From: Patescibacteria group bacterium
GTDB taxonomy: Bacteria > Patescibacteriota > WWE3 > JAUXAW01 > JAYEID01
Assembly: GCA_034659915.1 (NCBI GenBank)
Contig: JAYEID010000014.1
Span: 1 to 58,390 of the forward strand
Length of the DNA stretch: 58,390 bases
Reading direction: 5' to 3'
The stretch's first letter is position 1. Every line of letters starts with the position of its first letter. Below are positions 1 to 8,569 of the stretch, in pieces. The notes below the pieces were generated by a model. The model was not told the origin of the DNA. It saw only the letters and a program-made list of their open reading frames with translations, and ran no database searches. Both the position numbers and the translations under genes were made by a program.

Positions 1-1018
1 AATAATCGCAAATGTAATTTGCATTTGCTCCAATAATTGAAATGCGATCAAAAAAATACAGCGAGGCATCGTATAAATTCAACATATAACGAAAGGCTGC
101 TTGGAAAGTACCAATTGTTAAATCTCGAACCAAAGTAAGAGCAACAAGACTTACTAAAATTGCACGAAAAACTAGCTGACCAACAAATGAGAAAGAGAAG
201 CCCTTTATATATTGATCAAACTCTTTCCGTAAAACACCTTCACTAAGCTCTTCAGCAACAGAATTTCTAGATTTATAAAGAAAATCAAAAGTTTTATTTA
301 CCTTAAGTTCGGGAAAATTGCGAAGCCTTGTAACCTGCCGGTAAAGATTTTTAATAAACTTATTTTTTTCTACTACGCCTTCCAGAAAACCGCGCTTCTT
401 CTTCTTTGTACCATATTTATAAACAACATCAGGAATAACTGGAACAATAGCACCCAGAGACAAAAGAGGATGAATTTCTACAATAAAAACCATTGCACTG
501 AAAACTTTAATCAAACTGTGAATAACTTGCCGAGAGCGAATGTATGTATCCCAAATTCTACTAGCAGCATAGGTATTTACATTAGAAAAGAGATCTTGAA
601 ATTCAGAACTTTCCACGTCACCCATATTCAAGCTCGATATCTTCCTAATTATACTGTTTGGAAAAACTTGATTGTTAAAAATTGTTTGGAGTCTTTTTTG
701 TAAGTATTGCTTGACAGACTTAAAGAAATTAACAAGCGTCCAAATCAAAAACAAAAAGAGAAAATACTTAAAAGACGAGGAAGCAAGATAGGTACGGAGG
801 GAAAACTCTGCCTGTGAGGTCACATAGGTCACAGTTTCATCCAAAAAACGCCCAAACACTTTAATCTCATACATAACCAGGAAAGCATCTGCAAAGAAAA
901 AGAGTGCTTCAAAAATTGCAGCCCTTGGCGCAGTATCATAAACTAATTTTAGAGCTTGAAAGGTATTCGCAATTTTCTTTTTTCGCTGGTGGGTAAGGAA
1001 AGGCAGATTATTTAGCAC
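1..1018 (-). CDS. ABC transporter, transmembrane domain (partial, C-terminal part beyond window)
   Basis: An open frame of 339 codons runs off the left edge. It starts at a GTG (1018-1016) just after an in-frame TAA. The N-terminal half has several hydrophobic helices broken by basic, amphipathic stretches such as RKKKIANTFQALKLVYDTAP and FLDETVTYVTSQ. This layout is typical of the membrane domain of an exporter-type ABC half-transporter that carries its ATPase domain at the C-terminus. No Walker motif is visible because that part would lie outside the window. No Shine-Dalgarno site is seen before the GTG. The family call rests on overall pattern only, and the substrate cannot be inferred. 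Confidence 0.6.
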   Translation of the reverse strand, partial: MLNNLPFLTHQRKKKIANTFQALKLVYDTAPRAAIFEALFFFADAFLVMYEIKVFGRFLDETVTYVTSQAEFSLRTYLASSSFKYFLFLFLIWTLVNFFKSVKQYLQKRLQTIFNNQVFPNSIIRKISSLNMGDVESSEFQDLFSNVNTYAASRIWDTYIRSRQVIHSLIKVFSAMVFIVEIHPLLSLGAIVPVIPDVVYKYGTKKKKRGFLEGVVEKNKFIKNLYRQVTRLRNFPELKVNKTFDFLYKSRNSVAEELSEGVLRKEFDQYIKGFSFSFVGQLVFRAILVSLVALTLVRDLTIGTFQAAFRYMLNLYDASLYFFDRISIIGANANYICDY

Positions 1019-1248
1019 AATTTTAGGTTACGGGAATTATGAAAGAAATACAAGAAGGAAAAGTAATTAGTAATGGGTAGAAAGAAATTGGAATAGCAAA
1101 TATGCTACGAATAAAGATGATTGCTACTTGTTGTTAATTGTTAATAATCTATAGTTGAAAAGAAAGATGGGAAGTCTCTCTTGAAAAAAGTAGATGGAAT
1201 ATCTCTGGTATTAAATTCCAAGTATTTTTAAATTCAAATTTCAAAATA

Positions 1249-1797
1249 TCAAATCCCAAGCTGGAATTCAGCTAGAGTAGTATATTCCGCGCCCTTAGGA
1301 AGTAGTGTACTCTTTTTCAAAACAATTGTTCCAACGCCCAGAGAAAATGGAGCTACTTCAAAATCATCAGGAATATGTACAGGACCAGTTTTTACCCTGG
1401 CTAATGTTATATGAGGGGGGTTAGGATCCGCATGTTTAACACCAGCTTCGCGCAAAGATTTGGAAACAGCTTTTTGCAATTTTCTAAACTCTGCAAAACC
1501 TTTTCCTGCGTTAAGGACAATTACGCGAGGTTTTCTAGAAGTTGGAAAGCACTCAACTTTTGAAAAACGGATAGTAAAGGGATCAACCCCACTTACCGCA
1601 GTGGCAACAGCATTCTCCAAACACGCGAGTCCTTCCCTTTCCAACTCTCCCACAAAGACAACAGTAAGGTGAAGAGCGTTTACCTGCAACCAGCGAATAT
1701 TTCCCCCACAAATAACAGCCTTACGAATCTTACTCTGAGTTTCAAGCAAAGTCTCCCTATTTTTTCGCAGAATATCAATAGCTAAGAAAACACGCAT
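1249..1797 (-). CDS. thpR: RNA 2',3'-cyclic phosphodiesterase (2'-5' RNA ligase family)
   Basis: About 182 aa. Two HxTx motifs, HLTVVFVG and HITLARVK, lie about 100 residues apart and mark the 2H phosphoesterase fold. The N-terminus MRVFLAIDI matches the family's usual start, so I place the start at ATG 1797. A TTG nine codons upstream would bring the gene nearer to recF but adds nothing conserved. The family hydrolyses 2',3'-cyclic phosphate RNA ends or ligates 2'-5' ends; the true in vivo substrate is uncertain. It lies 42 nt downstream of recF on the same strand and is probably cotranscribed with it. Confidence 0.85.
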   Translation of the reverse strand: MRVFLAIDILRKNRETLLETQSKIRKAVICGGNIRWLQVNALHLTVVFVGELEREGLACLENAVATAVSGVDPFTIRFSKVECFPTSRKPRVIVLNAGKGFAEFRKLQKAVSKSLREAGVKHADPNPPHITLARVKTGPVHIPDDFEVAPFSLGVGTIVLKKSTLLPKGAEYTTLAEFQLGI

Positions 1798-1839
1798 TAA
1801 TAAGTAACTAATACTAACTTTCAAGGGAGGTTTTTCCCA

Positions 1840-2970
1840 TCAACCTTCCAAACCAAGTTCTATTACCCTCGAACTATGCAATAAACCTGAGTTAAGCAGG
1901 TCTGGTTCTGCTGAAGTAACTAAAGATTGCTGACGAGGAAGCACCTGCAAAACTTTTTTCCGGTGTTTTTGGTCAAGCTCAGAAAAAATATCATCCAAAA
2001 GTAAAATTGGTTGCCTTTCTGTGTTTTGGGAAACTACAGCTAGCTCTGCTAAAAATAACGCTATCACAGCTTCTCTTTGCTCGCCGCGAGAACCGTAGAT
2101 AGACAAGTCTCGAAGTTTGCTACCATTCACCTCTGAAAAATTAGGACGGACAAACAGAAAATCATCCCGGTGTGGGCCCCACAAACTTGTGGCTCGGGAA
2201 ATTTCTTCAGCTAAACGGTCACCATAAACATCTTCTCGCAAGCGAGAAGGGTCGTACCTAAGTTGGATCTCCCAACCCAAGTTCTCCAACTCTCTGTTCA
2301 ATAAACCAATCAGATGTTCCCTTTTCTGAAACAGAACTTTTCCCAAAGAAAAAAGTTTTTTATCCCAAAAGTGAAGTCTCTTCTTCGGCACGTCAAATTC
2401 TTTTATCTGCCAAAGCACCTTATTTCGATTACGGACAATCTTGTCATACTCCTTTAGAGATCGGTAATACTTGTAATCTAATGAAGACAAAACCCTATCC
2501 AAATAATCACGACGAACACTAGGGCTGCCGAGAATTAAATTCAAACTCTCAGGGCAAAAAACAACTGTTCGCAGCTTATTTTGAAAATCTGATTTAGATT
2601 TTTCTATCTTGTCTACTTTAAAAACCTTACGAGTAGCCCCCTCACATTTTTCAAGAAAAACTTCAAACTTAGTAGCAACTGAATCAGCAGCCACTTCACT
2701 CGAAACTGAAAAATCCACCCCTACTTCAGGAGGCTTATACTCAAAATTAACCCAACCTTCAACCCGAGCCCATTGTTTCCCAAACAGTATAAGCTCCTCA
2801 CCCACAGTAGCCCGCAAGGGTTCGCCTTGAGACAATAAATAAATAGCCTCCAGAAGGTTAGTCTTACCTGCAGTATTAGGACCCACAATTACAGTAACAT
2901 CGGGATCAAAGGAAAAAGATTTTCCCCCATAGTTTCTAAATTGAGTAAGAACTACTTCTTGCAAAAACAT
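1840..2970 (-). CDS. recF: DNA replication/repair protein RecF
   Basis: 376 aa, the usual RecF length. Walker A is GPNTAGKT (residues 30-37), the ABC signature region is SRGEQREAVIALFLAEL, and Walker B is ILLLDDIFSELD. The N-terminal LTQFRNY is the typical RecF strand. RecF is an SMC-like ATPase that helps load RecA at single-strand gaps together with RecO and RecR. Unusually for bacteria, it is not next to dnaN or gyrB but between mutM and thpR, giving a DNA-repair-flavoured run (mutM, recF). It ends in TGA, one of the proofs that TGA is a stop here. Confidence 0.95.
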   Translation of the reverse strand: MFLQEVVLTQFRNYGGKSFSFDPDVTVIVGPNTAGKTNLLEAIYLLSQGEPLRATVGEELILFGKQWARVEGWVNFEYKPPEVGVDFSVSSEVAADSVATKFEVFLEKCEGATRKVFKVDKIEKSKSDFQNKLRTVVFCPESLNLILGSPSVRRDYLDRVLSSLDYKYYRSLKEYDKIVRNRNKVLWQIKEFDVPKKRLHFWDKKLFSLGKVLFQKREHLIGLLNRELENLGWEIQLRYDPSRLREDVYGDRLAEEISRATSLWGPHRDDFLFVRPNFSEVNGSKLRDLSIYGSRGEQREAVIALFLAELAVVSQNTERQPILLLDDIFSELDQKHRKKVLQVLPRQQSLVTSAEPDLLNSGLLHSSRVIELGLEG

Positions 2971-3019
2971 GTAATTAACAAAGCTAATAATACGGGTCTA
3001 TAGCAAGACAAGCACAAGT

Positions 3020-3835
3020 TTATCCTTGTTGACAATGAGGACAGAAAAACGTACTCCTGCCCCCCACCTTAATTCGTTTTATCTTACCACCGCAACGGGA
3101 GCACGTTTCCCCCGCCCTTCCGTAAACTTTAAAATAACGCTGATACTTCCCCTTCCTACCATAAGCATCTCGATACCACTGATCAGAAGCACCGCCAGTC
3201 TCCATTCCTTCTTTTAGTACTTGTTCCAAAGATTTATAAAGGTTTTCAATCTGGGAATCTGTCAGTTGTTTAGCCTTTTTCTCGGGATTTATTTTGGCAA
3301 GAAAAAGCGCATCATTTGCATAAATATTTCCCACTCCTGCTATCTTCTTTTGATCCATTAAAAGGTTCTTTACTGCTGCCCCACTGTTGGAAACAATTTT
3401 CTTAAACTTTTTTAAAGTCAAATCTTTAAAAGGTTCTGGTCCGTAGTCATTTAAAATCTCCTCTACAGTCTGGTTATTTGCTAACTTTATATAGCCAAAC
3501 TTCCGCGCACTTGCAAAACGCAATTCTTTACCTTTTGGTAATTTAAAAATGACTGAAACATATTTATCCTCTGGATCTGATTCGTCCCGAAAAAGCAATC
3601 TTCCTGACATCCGAAGATGGCACAAAAGATTTTTGGAGCCAGAAAGGCGGAAAATAAGCAGTTTTGCCCTTCTTCCAACTTTTTCAAACTTCTCCCCCAC
3701 CACAACATCCCGCACCTCTTCCGGATCTGGCTTAAGAAGGCGTTCATCCTTACAAATAATTTCCCTTACCTCTAGCCCAGGAAGCTCCCTATCCAGCTCT
3801 CTTCTTATTGTCTCTACCTCAGGTAACTCTGGCAT
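3020..3835 (-). CDS. mutM: Formamidopyrimidine-DNA glycosylase
   Basis: 271 aa. The start is fixed at ATG 3835 because the mature protein must begin PELPEVETIRREL: Pro after Met is the catalytic nucleophile and the following Glu is essential. A longer frame back to 3901 would hide that Pro and overlap the upstream gene. Further landmarks are HLRMSGRL, the helix-two-turn-helix segment GVGNIYANDALFLAKI and a C-terminal four-Cys zinc finger (CSRC...CPHC). The enzyme removes oxidised purines such as 8-oxoguanine and nicks the abasic site. It lies 28 nt after the glycosyltransferase gene and 49 nt before recF. Confidence 0.95.
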   Translation of the reverse strand: MPELPEVETIRRELDRELPGLEVREIICKDERLLKPDPEEVRDVVVGEKFEKVGRRAKLLIFRLSGSKNLLCHLRMSGRLLFRDESDPEDKYVSVIFKLPKGKELRFASARKFGYIKLANNQTVEEILNDYGPEPFKDLTLKKFKKIVSNSGAAVKNLLMDQKKIAGVGNIYANDALFLAKINPEKKAKQLTDSQIENLYKSLEQVLKEGMETGGASDQWYRDAYGRKGKYQRYFKVYGRAGETCSRCGGKIKRIKVGGRSTFFCPHCQQG

Positions 3836-3863
3836 TGTTCTTGCAGTAACAGCTAAAATAACC

Positions 3864-4991
3864 CTAACCGTGGCTTTCTTGCAAAATCTCCTTCTCAACA
3901 AAAGAACTAAAAGTACTTTTGAATTTTTCCTTCGAGAACTTTTTTGCCTGGCTCAGACAGTCACCCACCCGACAATAAAACGACTCTATCTTTTGTAGTG
4001 CCTCAATTAAAGAATCCACACTTGGCTCTTCAAAGAAGATCCCAGTTTTTCCAGGAATCACAGTTTCTCTAAACCCACCACTCTTCAAGGCTACTACTGG
4101 CTTTCCGTAAGCCATTGCCTCTACTGGAGTTAAGCCAAAATCTTCATCAACAGCTGCCACAATCAAAGCTCTACAACCACCATATAGTAAAGACAATTCC
4201 TCCTCTGCCACCCTTCCCAAAATTTCCACTGTCGGACCAGCAATCCTCCTTAGCTTCTTCAACTCGCTGCCAACTCCCGCCACTTTCAAAGGTTTTTTAA
4301 GCTGATTACAAGCCTGAACAACAAGTTCAACATTTTTATAGGTTTCCAACCGAGACACAACTAAAAAGAACTTGCCATTAAGGTCTTTCCACCGTGCTCG
4401 TAACTCATCATTACTAGGGAAGTCCTTAGGCAATTCTACAGGAGGGTAAATCACCTTGGCTCGTCTCCGCCAAAACTTCCTTACACGTTGGGCAACATTC
4501 TCTGAATTAGCAACAATGTAGTCAGGACGCTGCGCTGAACAGAAGTCCCAAACCCGAAGTCTATGGTCAAGAGGAGAAACTAAAAGCTGACCCAAAGCAG
4601 ACCTGCGAAGCCCAGTCTCAGTTCCATAACCATACAAAAATCTTGGAGGCGTATTACAGTAATTAACATGTGTCTGATTAGGTCTGGATAAAACACTTTT
4701 TGCAAAGTAGCCAGTAGATATAACCAAGTCAAAATTACTAAAATCCATTACTTCAAAGACATAAGGAACTAATGGTACACCTACTTTAGGAAAAGCGTTC
4801 CAAAACGGTAATTTTTGAAGAATAGATGTTCTAACATCTTTTTCTGCCAACGCTGAATCTGCTTCTAAAACAGATTTATCTGCTACTGAAGTATAAATAG
4901 GAGCATCTGACCAAATCTCTGCCAAGGCAGAAAGAACCCTTTCTGCCCCACCAAAACGATTTAAATAATCGTGAACTAAAGCGACATTCAT
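3864..4991 (-). CDS. Glycosyltransferase family 4 (GT-B fold)
   Basis: 375 aa. The N-terminus MNVALVHDYLNRFGGAERVL is typical of GT4 enzymes with a glycine-rich sugar-acceptor loop. The C-terminal half carries the donor-binding EX7E-type motif in the EDFGLTPVEAMAYGKPVVAL segment. Such retaining transferases use nucleotide sugars to build lipid-linked glycans or exopolysaccharide; donor and acceptor cannot be told from sequence. No membrane helix is obvious. It sits among DNA-repair genes rather than in the polysaccharide cluster at 44-52 kb, so its partners are unclear. It follows the exonuclease gene by 17 nt. Confidence 0.85.
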   Translation of the reverse strand: MNVALVHDYLNRFGGAERVLSALAEIWSDAPIYTSVADKSVLEADSALAEKDVRTSILQKLPFWNAFPKVGVPLVPYVFEVMDFSNFDLVISTGYFAKSVLSRPNQTHVNYCNTPPRFLYGYGTETGLRRSALGQLLVSPLDHRLRVWDFCSAQRPDYIVANSENVAQRVRKFWRRRAKVIYPPVELPKDFPSNDELRARWKDLNGKFFLVVSRLETYKNVELVVQACNQLKKPLKVAGVGSELKKLRRIAGPTVEILGRVAEEELSLLYGGCRALIVAAVDEDFGLTPVEAMAYGKPVVALKSGGFRETVIPGKTGIFFEEPSVDSLIEALQKIESFYCRVGDCLSQAKKFSKEKFKSTFSSFVEKEILQESHG

Positions 4992-5008
4992 AATATAAAG
5001 ACGAGATT

Positions 5009-5941
5009 CTACAGTAAGTCCATCTGCTTGCCCCCATTTTCTTCTGGAAGCATTTTGAGAAGAGACTTAAACTCCAATTTTGAAAAAACCTCCCGAGCTC
5101 TAGCCGGATCATAACCACCAAGTCTACACTTTTTTAGATCCAAAGTTATGGGGACATCTACAACAATAGTTGCAAGTTGCTTAGACAAAACAGCTTGTTC
5201 CGCAGATTCTGCTAAAAGCTTTCGTACTCGCTTAGACTTTACCATTTCTAAGTTTTGATAAATTTCTTCCATAGAATCAAATTCGGAAAGAAGTTTCCTT
5301 GCTGTCTTTGGCCCTATCCCTCTAACACCAGGAATATTATCACTGGGGTCACCACGCAAGGACTTATAATCATCTATCTTCTCGGGGGGAAACCCAAACT
5401 CTTCTTTGACTTTGTCCCTAGTCCAAAGTTTATCCTTCTTTGGCATATAGACCCTAGTACCATTCCCAACCAACTGCAACATATCCATATCATCAGTCAC
5501 GATAATGGTTTCTCTGATTCGCTTTGATTCGCTTTCTGATTCGCGTTCATTCGTGGAGTTCGCTTGCTCTGCAAGGCTCCCAATCACGTCATCAGCTTCG
5601 TATCCTGCTACCTCAAAAATTGGGATACCCAACGCCTCAACAACTTCATAAACTAGAGGAATCTGGTCAGCCAATTCTGGATCCATTTCCGGGCGATGCT
5701 CTTTATAAGGCGCAAATTCTTGGTGCCGAAACGTAGGTTCTGCTGTATCAAAAGAAACTGCTACAAAAGAAGGTTCAAATTTATTCAAAACAGAAAGGAT
5801 GATCCGAGTAAACCCATACGCAGCATTGGTCTGTCTACCGTTTGAAGTAATCAAACTTTTAGGAAATGCGTGATAAGCCCGGTGGAGAATAGAGTGTCCA
5901 TCCACAAGCAGCAATATTTTCCCAGTTTCTGCGCTATTCAT
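5009..5941 (-). CDS. Stand-alone 5'-3' exonuclease (flap nuclease, PolA N-terminal type)
   Basis: 310 aa, equal to the 5'-3' exonuclease domain of DNA polymerase I without the polymerase part. Metal-binding acidic motifs are visible: LLLVDGHSILHRAYH at the start, GYEADDVIGSLA and TDDMDMLQL in the middle, and GDPSDNIPGVRGIGPKTA (helix-hairpin-helix). It would remove RNA primers and flaps during lagging-strand synthesis. The start ATG overlaps the ftsH stop by 8 nt (ATGAATAG), so translation is probably coupled. A Ser/Glu/Arg-rich linker after residue 130 is encoded by short repeats (see the repeat entry). A separate polymerase gene is not in this window. Confidence 0.9.
   Translation of the reverse strand: MNSAETGKILLLVDGHSILHRAYHAFPKSLITSNGRQTNAAYGFTRIILSVLNKFEPSFVAVSFDTAEPTFRHQEFAPYKEHRPEMDPELADQIPLVYEVVEALGIPIFEVAGYEADDVIGSLAEQANSTNERESESESKRIRETIIVTDDMDMLQLVGNGTRVYMPKKDKLWTRDKVKEEFGFPPEKIDDYKSLRGDPSDNIPGVRGIGPKTARKLLSEFDSMEEIYQNLEMVKSKRVRKLLAESAEQAVLSKQLATIVVDVPITLDLKKCRLGGYDPARAREVFSKLEFKSLLKMLPEENGGKQMDLL
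5515..5560. repeat. In-frame short direct repeats inside the exonuclease gene
   Basis: On the coding (minus) strand the octamer GCGAATCA occurs three times within about 45 nt, with degenerate neighbours. It encodes the low-complexity stretch NERESESESKRIRE between the GYEADD and TDDMDML motifs. Homologous nucleases usually have a shorter loop here, so this looks like a repeat tolerated in a surface loop. Confidence 0.7.
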
Positions 5942-7826
5942 CTTTCTTCTCCCCTACTAGTTTTTCAAACTCATCACCACTTAAAGTTTCTTTTTCCATA
6001 AGCTCATCCACTACTCGCTGCAGCTCATTGCTATACTTTTTTACCAAATCTTCTGCCTTTTCATAGCAATCCTCAATAATTCTCTTTACCTCCTTATCTA
6101 CCTCTTTTCTCATCTCCTCCGAGTATTCTACCTTTCCCCCAACTGGAGATCTGTAAGGCCAGTTCCCTCCTTCTCCCAAATACTCCTCAAAGGACATAGG
6201 TCCCAACTTACTCATCCCAAACTTAGTTACCATTTCTCGAGCAAGCTGAGTGGCCTTTTCAATATCAGAAGAAGCCCCAATACTAAACTCAGAAAGATGT
6301 ACTTTTTCTGCAGCTCGCCCTCCCAATAAGGCAATAATTTGCGCTAGAAGGCGACTCCGTGTTTCGTTGTACCGATCAATCTTAGGAGGAATCATAGTAA
6401 ATCCAAGAGAAAGTCCCCGAGCTACTATTGAAACCCGGTGCACCGGATCCATCTTAGGCAAATGATGAGCTACCACAGCATGACCAGCCTCGTGAAACGC
6501 GGTAAGACGCCTCTCCTCTTCCGATTTCAACCTCTTTCGCTGCGGTCCTAATTTAACTTTAGTTGCAGCCTCTTCCAAATGCTCCGAACCTATCTTCTCT
6601 TTACCCCCACGCGCTGCTAGAATAGCAGCTTCATTAAGCATATTTTCAATATCTGCTCCAGAAAACCCTACTGTGCGCCTTGCTAACTCCTCTACATTTA
6701 CATCATTTGTAAAGGGCTTACCCCTCATATGAATTTTCAAGATGCCTTTTCTCCCTTCTATATCAGGAAGAGTTAATATAATTCTCCGATCAAACCGACC
6801 TGGACGGACCAAAGCAGGATCAAGCATTTCAGGCTTATTGGTAGCACCAAGAACAACTACCCCCGCATTAGGTTCAAAACCATCCATTTCGGTAAGAATT
6901 TGATTCAAGGTTTGCTCTTGTTCGCCCTGAGACATAAAAGACATACCTCTATGTCTACCAATAGTTTCAATCTCGTCAATAAAAATTAAGCTGGGGGAAT
7001 TTTGCTTTGCTGTTTGAAAAAGGTCTCGAACCCGCGCAGAACCAACACCTACCAACATTTCCATAAATTCGGAACCAGCCACAGAAAAGAAAGGAACCCC
7101 AGCTTCGGAAGCAACAGCTCTAGCCAGCAGTGTCTTTCCAGTTCCAGCTGGTCCTACTAACAAAACCCCTTTTGGAATGCGCGCACCTAACTTGCGGTAC
7201 TTATCCGGATTTTCCAAAAAGTCAACCACCTCCCGGAGCTCTTTCTTTGCCTCATCAACACCAGCAGCATCATCAAAACTCACCTGGGGTTGATCTTTAC
7301 CAAATAAGGTTGCTTTGCTTTTACCAATGGAAAACAATCCCCCCGAACTTCCCTTCCCTGCCTTACGAAAGAGAATAAAAAAGAAAACAAGCATTAGAAC
7401 AACTGGGAGAACGTTAATAATAAAATCTAGCCAAGAAAACTCTGTTGGGGGTTCAACATTAATCTCACCAGAAATTTTATCTGGTGAGATATCTTGCGTT
7501 TCCAAAATCTCAAGAAAACTGCGACCTGCCTCCTTCCGAGAAACTACTATATCCCCATTTTTCAGCTCCAGCTCCAAGGTATCACCAGATACAGTAACCT
7601 GCTTTACTCTTTCCTGCCTAATCAAGTCTAGCGCTTGAGTAAGAGACTTTTCCTCCTGCGGTTGCAAACCACCGGATGAAAATGAGAAAAACAAACCTAA
7701 CAGTACGAGTGCTAAAAACCCGTATAGGATAATGTTTTTTAGGTTTTTGTTACCCTTACTTTTATTTTTGAACAAAGGAGAGGAAATCTTTCTTTTCATA
7801 TCTCCTAATGATGTGTCTTTTTCCAT
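5934..7826 (-). CDS. ftsH: ATP-dependent zinc metalloprotease FtsH
   Basis: 630 aa. It has a basic N-terminus, one membrane helix (about 31-50), a small extracytoplasmic domain, a second helix (about 133-153), then the AAA+ module with Walker A GPAGTGKT (225-232) and Walker B LIFIDEIE. The zinc protease motif HEAGH (about 445) follows. FtsH is a membrane-bound hexamer that unfolds and degrades damaged or short-lived proteins. A promoter with a 17-bp spacer ends 11 nt before the ATG and there is no Shine-Dalgarno site, so the mRNA is probably nearly leaderless. The exonuclease gene overlaps its 3' end. Confidence 0.97.
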   Translation of the reverse strand: MEKDTSLGDMKRKISSPLFKNKSKGNKNLKNIILYGFLALVLLGLFFSFSSGGLQPQEEKSLTQALDLIRQERVKQVTVSGDTLELELKNGDIVVSRKEAGRSFLEILETQDISPDKISGEINVEPPTEFSWLDFIINVLPVVLMLVFFFILFRKAGKGSSGGLFSIGKSKATLFGKDQPQVSFDDAAGVDEAKKELREVVDFLENPDKYRKLGARIPKGVLLVGPAGTGKTLLARAVASEAGVPFFSVAGSEFMEMLVGVGSARVRDLFQTAKQNSPSLIFIDEIETIGRHRGMSFMSQGEQEQTLNQILTEMDGFEPNAGVVVLGATNKPEMLDPALVRPGRFDRRIILTLPDIEGRKGILKIHMRGKPFTNDVNVEELARRTVGFSGADIENMLNEAAILAARGGKEKIGSEHLEEAATKVKLGPQRKRLKSEEERRLTAFHEAGHAVVAHHLPKMDPVHRVSIVARGLSLGFTMIPPKIDRYNETRSRLLAQIIALLGGRAAEKVHLSEFSIGASSDIEKATQLAREMVTKFGMSKLGPMSFEEYLGEGGNWPYRSPVGGKVEYSEEMRKEVDKEVKRIIEDCYEKAEDLVKKYSNELQRVVDELMEKETLSGDEFEKLVGEKKDE

Positions 7827-7837
7827 TTCAACTTTCT

Positions 7838-7866
7838 ATTTTAGCAAAAATAAGGCGGGGGAACAA
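7838..7866 (-). promoter_or_regulatory. Promoter of ftsH
   Basis: On the minus strand TTGTTC (7866-7861), a 17-bp spacer and TAAAAT (7843-7838). The -10 box ends 11 nt before the ftsH ATG, leaving a leader of only about 4-5 nt. Confidence 0.65.
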
Positions 7867-8135
7867 TGTAATGTTGAGGACAACACCCTGAGCATTTGGT
7901 TTATCCAGGTCAGAGTTACCACCCCATTATGAATACCTCACTAACACTCGTTTCCCCAACAAAAAACTTTTGGCAGTTTTACAAAATACCTTTGCCCCAC
8001 CTACGCTTCCGTCAGGGCACTCTCCACCGGGAGTTGGTCCGCCACCTCTGTATCTCGAGGATACACCCCGACGGGAATCGATCTACCGATTCTGTATGTC
8101 GGGTGGTGGGCACGCTTAGCGTGCCACGCCGAGCG
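7867..8135. repeat. Gene-free region with several short palindromes upstream of ftsH
   Basis: No convincing gene. The part from about 8000 to 8135 is dense in inverted repeats: TGTATC/GGATACA around 8045-8070, a CCCGAC...GTCGGG pair around 8075-8105, CACGC TTAG GCGTG around 8110-8125, and CCACGC CGA GCGTGG (8124-8138), which runs into the CCA end of the adjacent tRNA gene. The AT-rich part nearer ftsH holds its promoter. This resembles REP-like intergenic elements and not a coding sequence. Confidence 0.55.
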
Positions 8136-8212
8136 TGGTGGCAGGGGAGGGAATCGAACCCTCGACCTCCACTTTATGAGGGTGGCGCTCTAGCCATCTG
8201 AGCTACCCTGCC
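8136..8212 (-). tRNA. tRNA-Met (CAU), elongator type
   Basis: Cloverleaf on the minus strand: acceptor GGCAGGG/CCCTGCC, D-arm GCTC/GAGC, anticodon loop CTCATAA (CAU), T-arm GAGGG TTCGATT CCCTC, A73 and an encoded CCA (8138-8136). The anticodon stem has a C31-A39 mismatch. The strong G1-C72 pair and T8/A9 fit an elongator, not an initiator. A tRNA-Ile2 (lysidine type) cannot be fully excluded from anticodon alone, but a separate UAU isoleucine tRNA is present at 10433, which makes Met more likely. Confidence 0.85.
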
Positions 8213-8264
8213 CGGAATCGCTGCCCCGTTATCCAAAACTCGCTAGCGCTCGTTTTCAACAGGG

Positions 8265-8308
8265 CATCCCGACGGAAGTTGCCAAAGGCAACTTTGGATG
8301 TCGGGATG
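8265..8308. repeat. Palindromic element abutting the fMet tRNA 3' end
   Basis: Arms CATCCCGAC (8265-8273) and GTCGGGATG (8300-8308) enclose a second inverted pair, GAAGTTGCC / GGCAACTTT. The right arm overlaps the encoded CCA of the tRNA at 8307. On the tRNA strand the palindrome therefore starts inside the CCA triplet. It is probably a REP-like element, though a processing or termination hairpin is possible. Confidence 0.75.
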
Positions 8309-8384
8309 GTTGCGGGGAGAGGGAGTCGAACCCTCCGACCTCGAGGTTATGAGCCTCGCATGCAGACCGCTACACTACCCCGCA
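8307..8384 (-). tRNA. tRNA-fMet (CAU), initiator-like with odd features
   Basis: Anticodon loop CTCATAA with stem CGAGG/CCTCG, and a 3' end CCCCGCAACCA identical to that of many bacterial initiator tRNAs, with CCA encoded. The first acceptor pair is T1-A72 instead of the C1xA72 mismatch. The three G-C pairs of the initiator anticodon stem are here A-U, G-C, G-C. The T-stem can form six pairs (GGAGGG/CCCTCT), and 11/24 is T-A as in elongators. Initiator identity is therefore my best reading, not certain. It is first in a two-tRNA unit with its own promoter at 8395-8423. Confidence 0.75.
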
Positions 8385-8394
8385 CGTATCTGTA

Positions 8395-8423
8395 ATTTTA
8401 CCACTAACAAGGCTTTTTCGCAA
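8395..8423 (-). promoter_or_regulatory. Promoter of the two CAU tRNA genes
   Basis: Minus strand TTGCGA (8423-8418), 17-bp spacer, TAAAAT (8400-8395). The -10 box ends 10 nt before the mature 5' end of the tRNA at 8384. Confidence 0.6.
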
Positions 8424-8449
8424 TAGTCCGGCACTAATTCTCGTTATAA

Positions 8450-8472
8450 CAAAAGGATGGGGGGTCCTTTTG
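8450..8472 (-). terminator. Hairpin downstream of ftsB, possible terminator
   Basis: Arms CAAAAGGA (8450-8457) and TCCTTTTG (8465-8472) with a G-rich loop, about 100 nt after the ftsB stop. On the minus strand it is followed by a weak T-rich stretch. It could also act on the plus strand, where CATTTTT follows. Confidence 0.4.
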
Positions 8473-8569
8473 CATTTTTATTGCTGTCCTATATTCAATA
8501 TCCCTTATTCCCTATTCTCCTATTGGCATTAATTCACGATATTAAATTTACATCTATTCGCCACCTCAA

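Noticed and set aside
470-703. Plus-strand frame of 77 aa
   Set aside because: It lies opposite the open ABC-transporter frame, which has consistent membrane-helix pattern over 339 codons; the plus frame shows no family features.
1019-1248. Gap between the ABC transporter fragment and thpR
   Set aside because: AT-rich sequence with no coding frame or clear hairpin; nothing to annotate.
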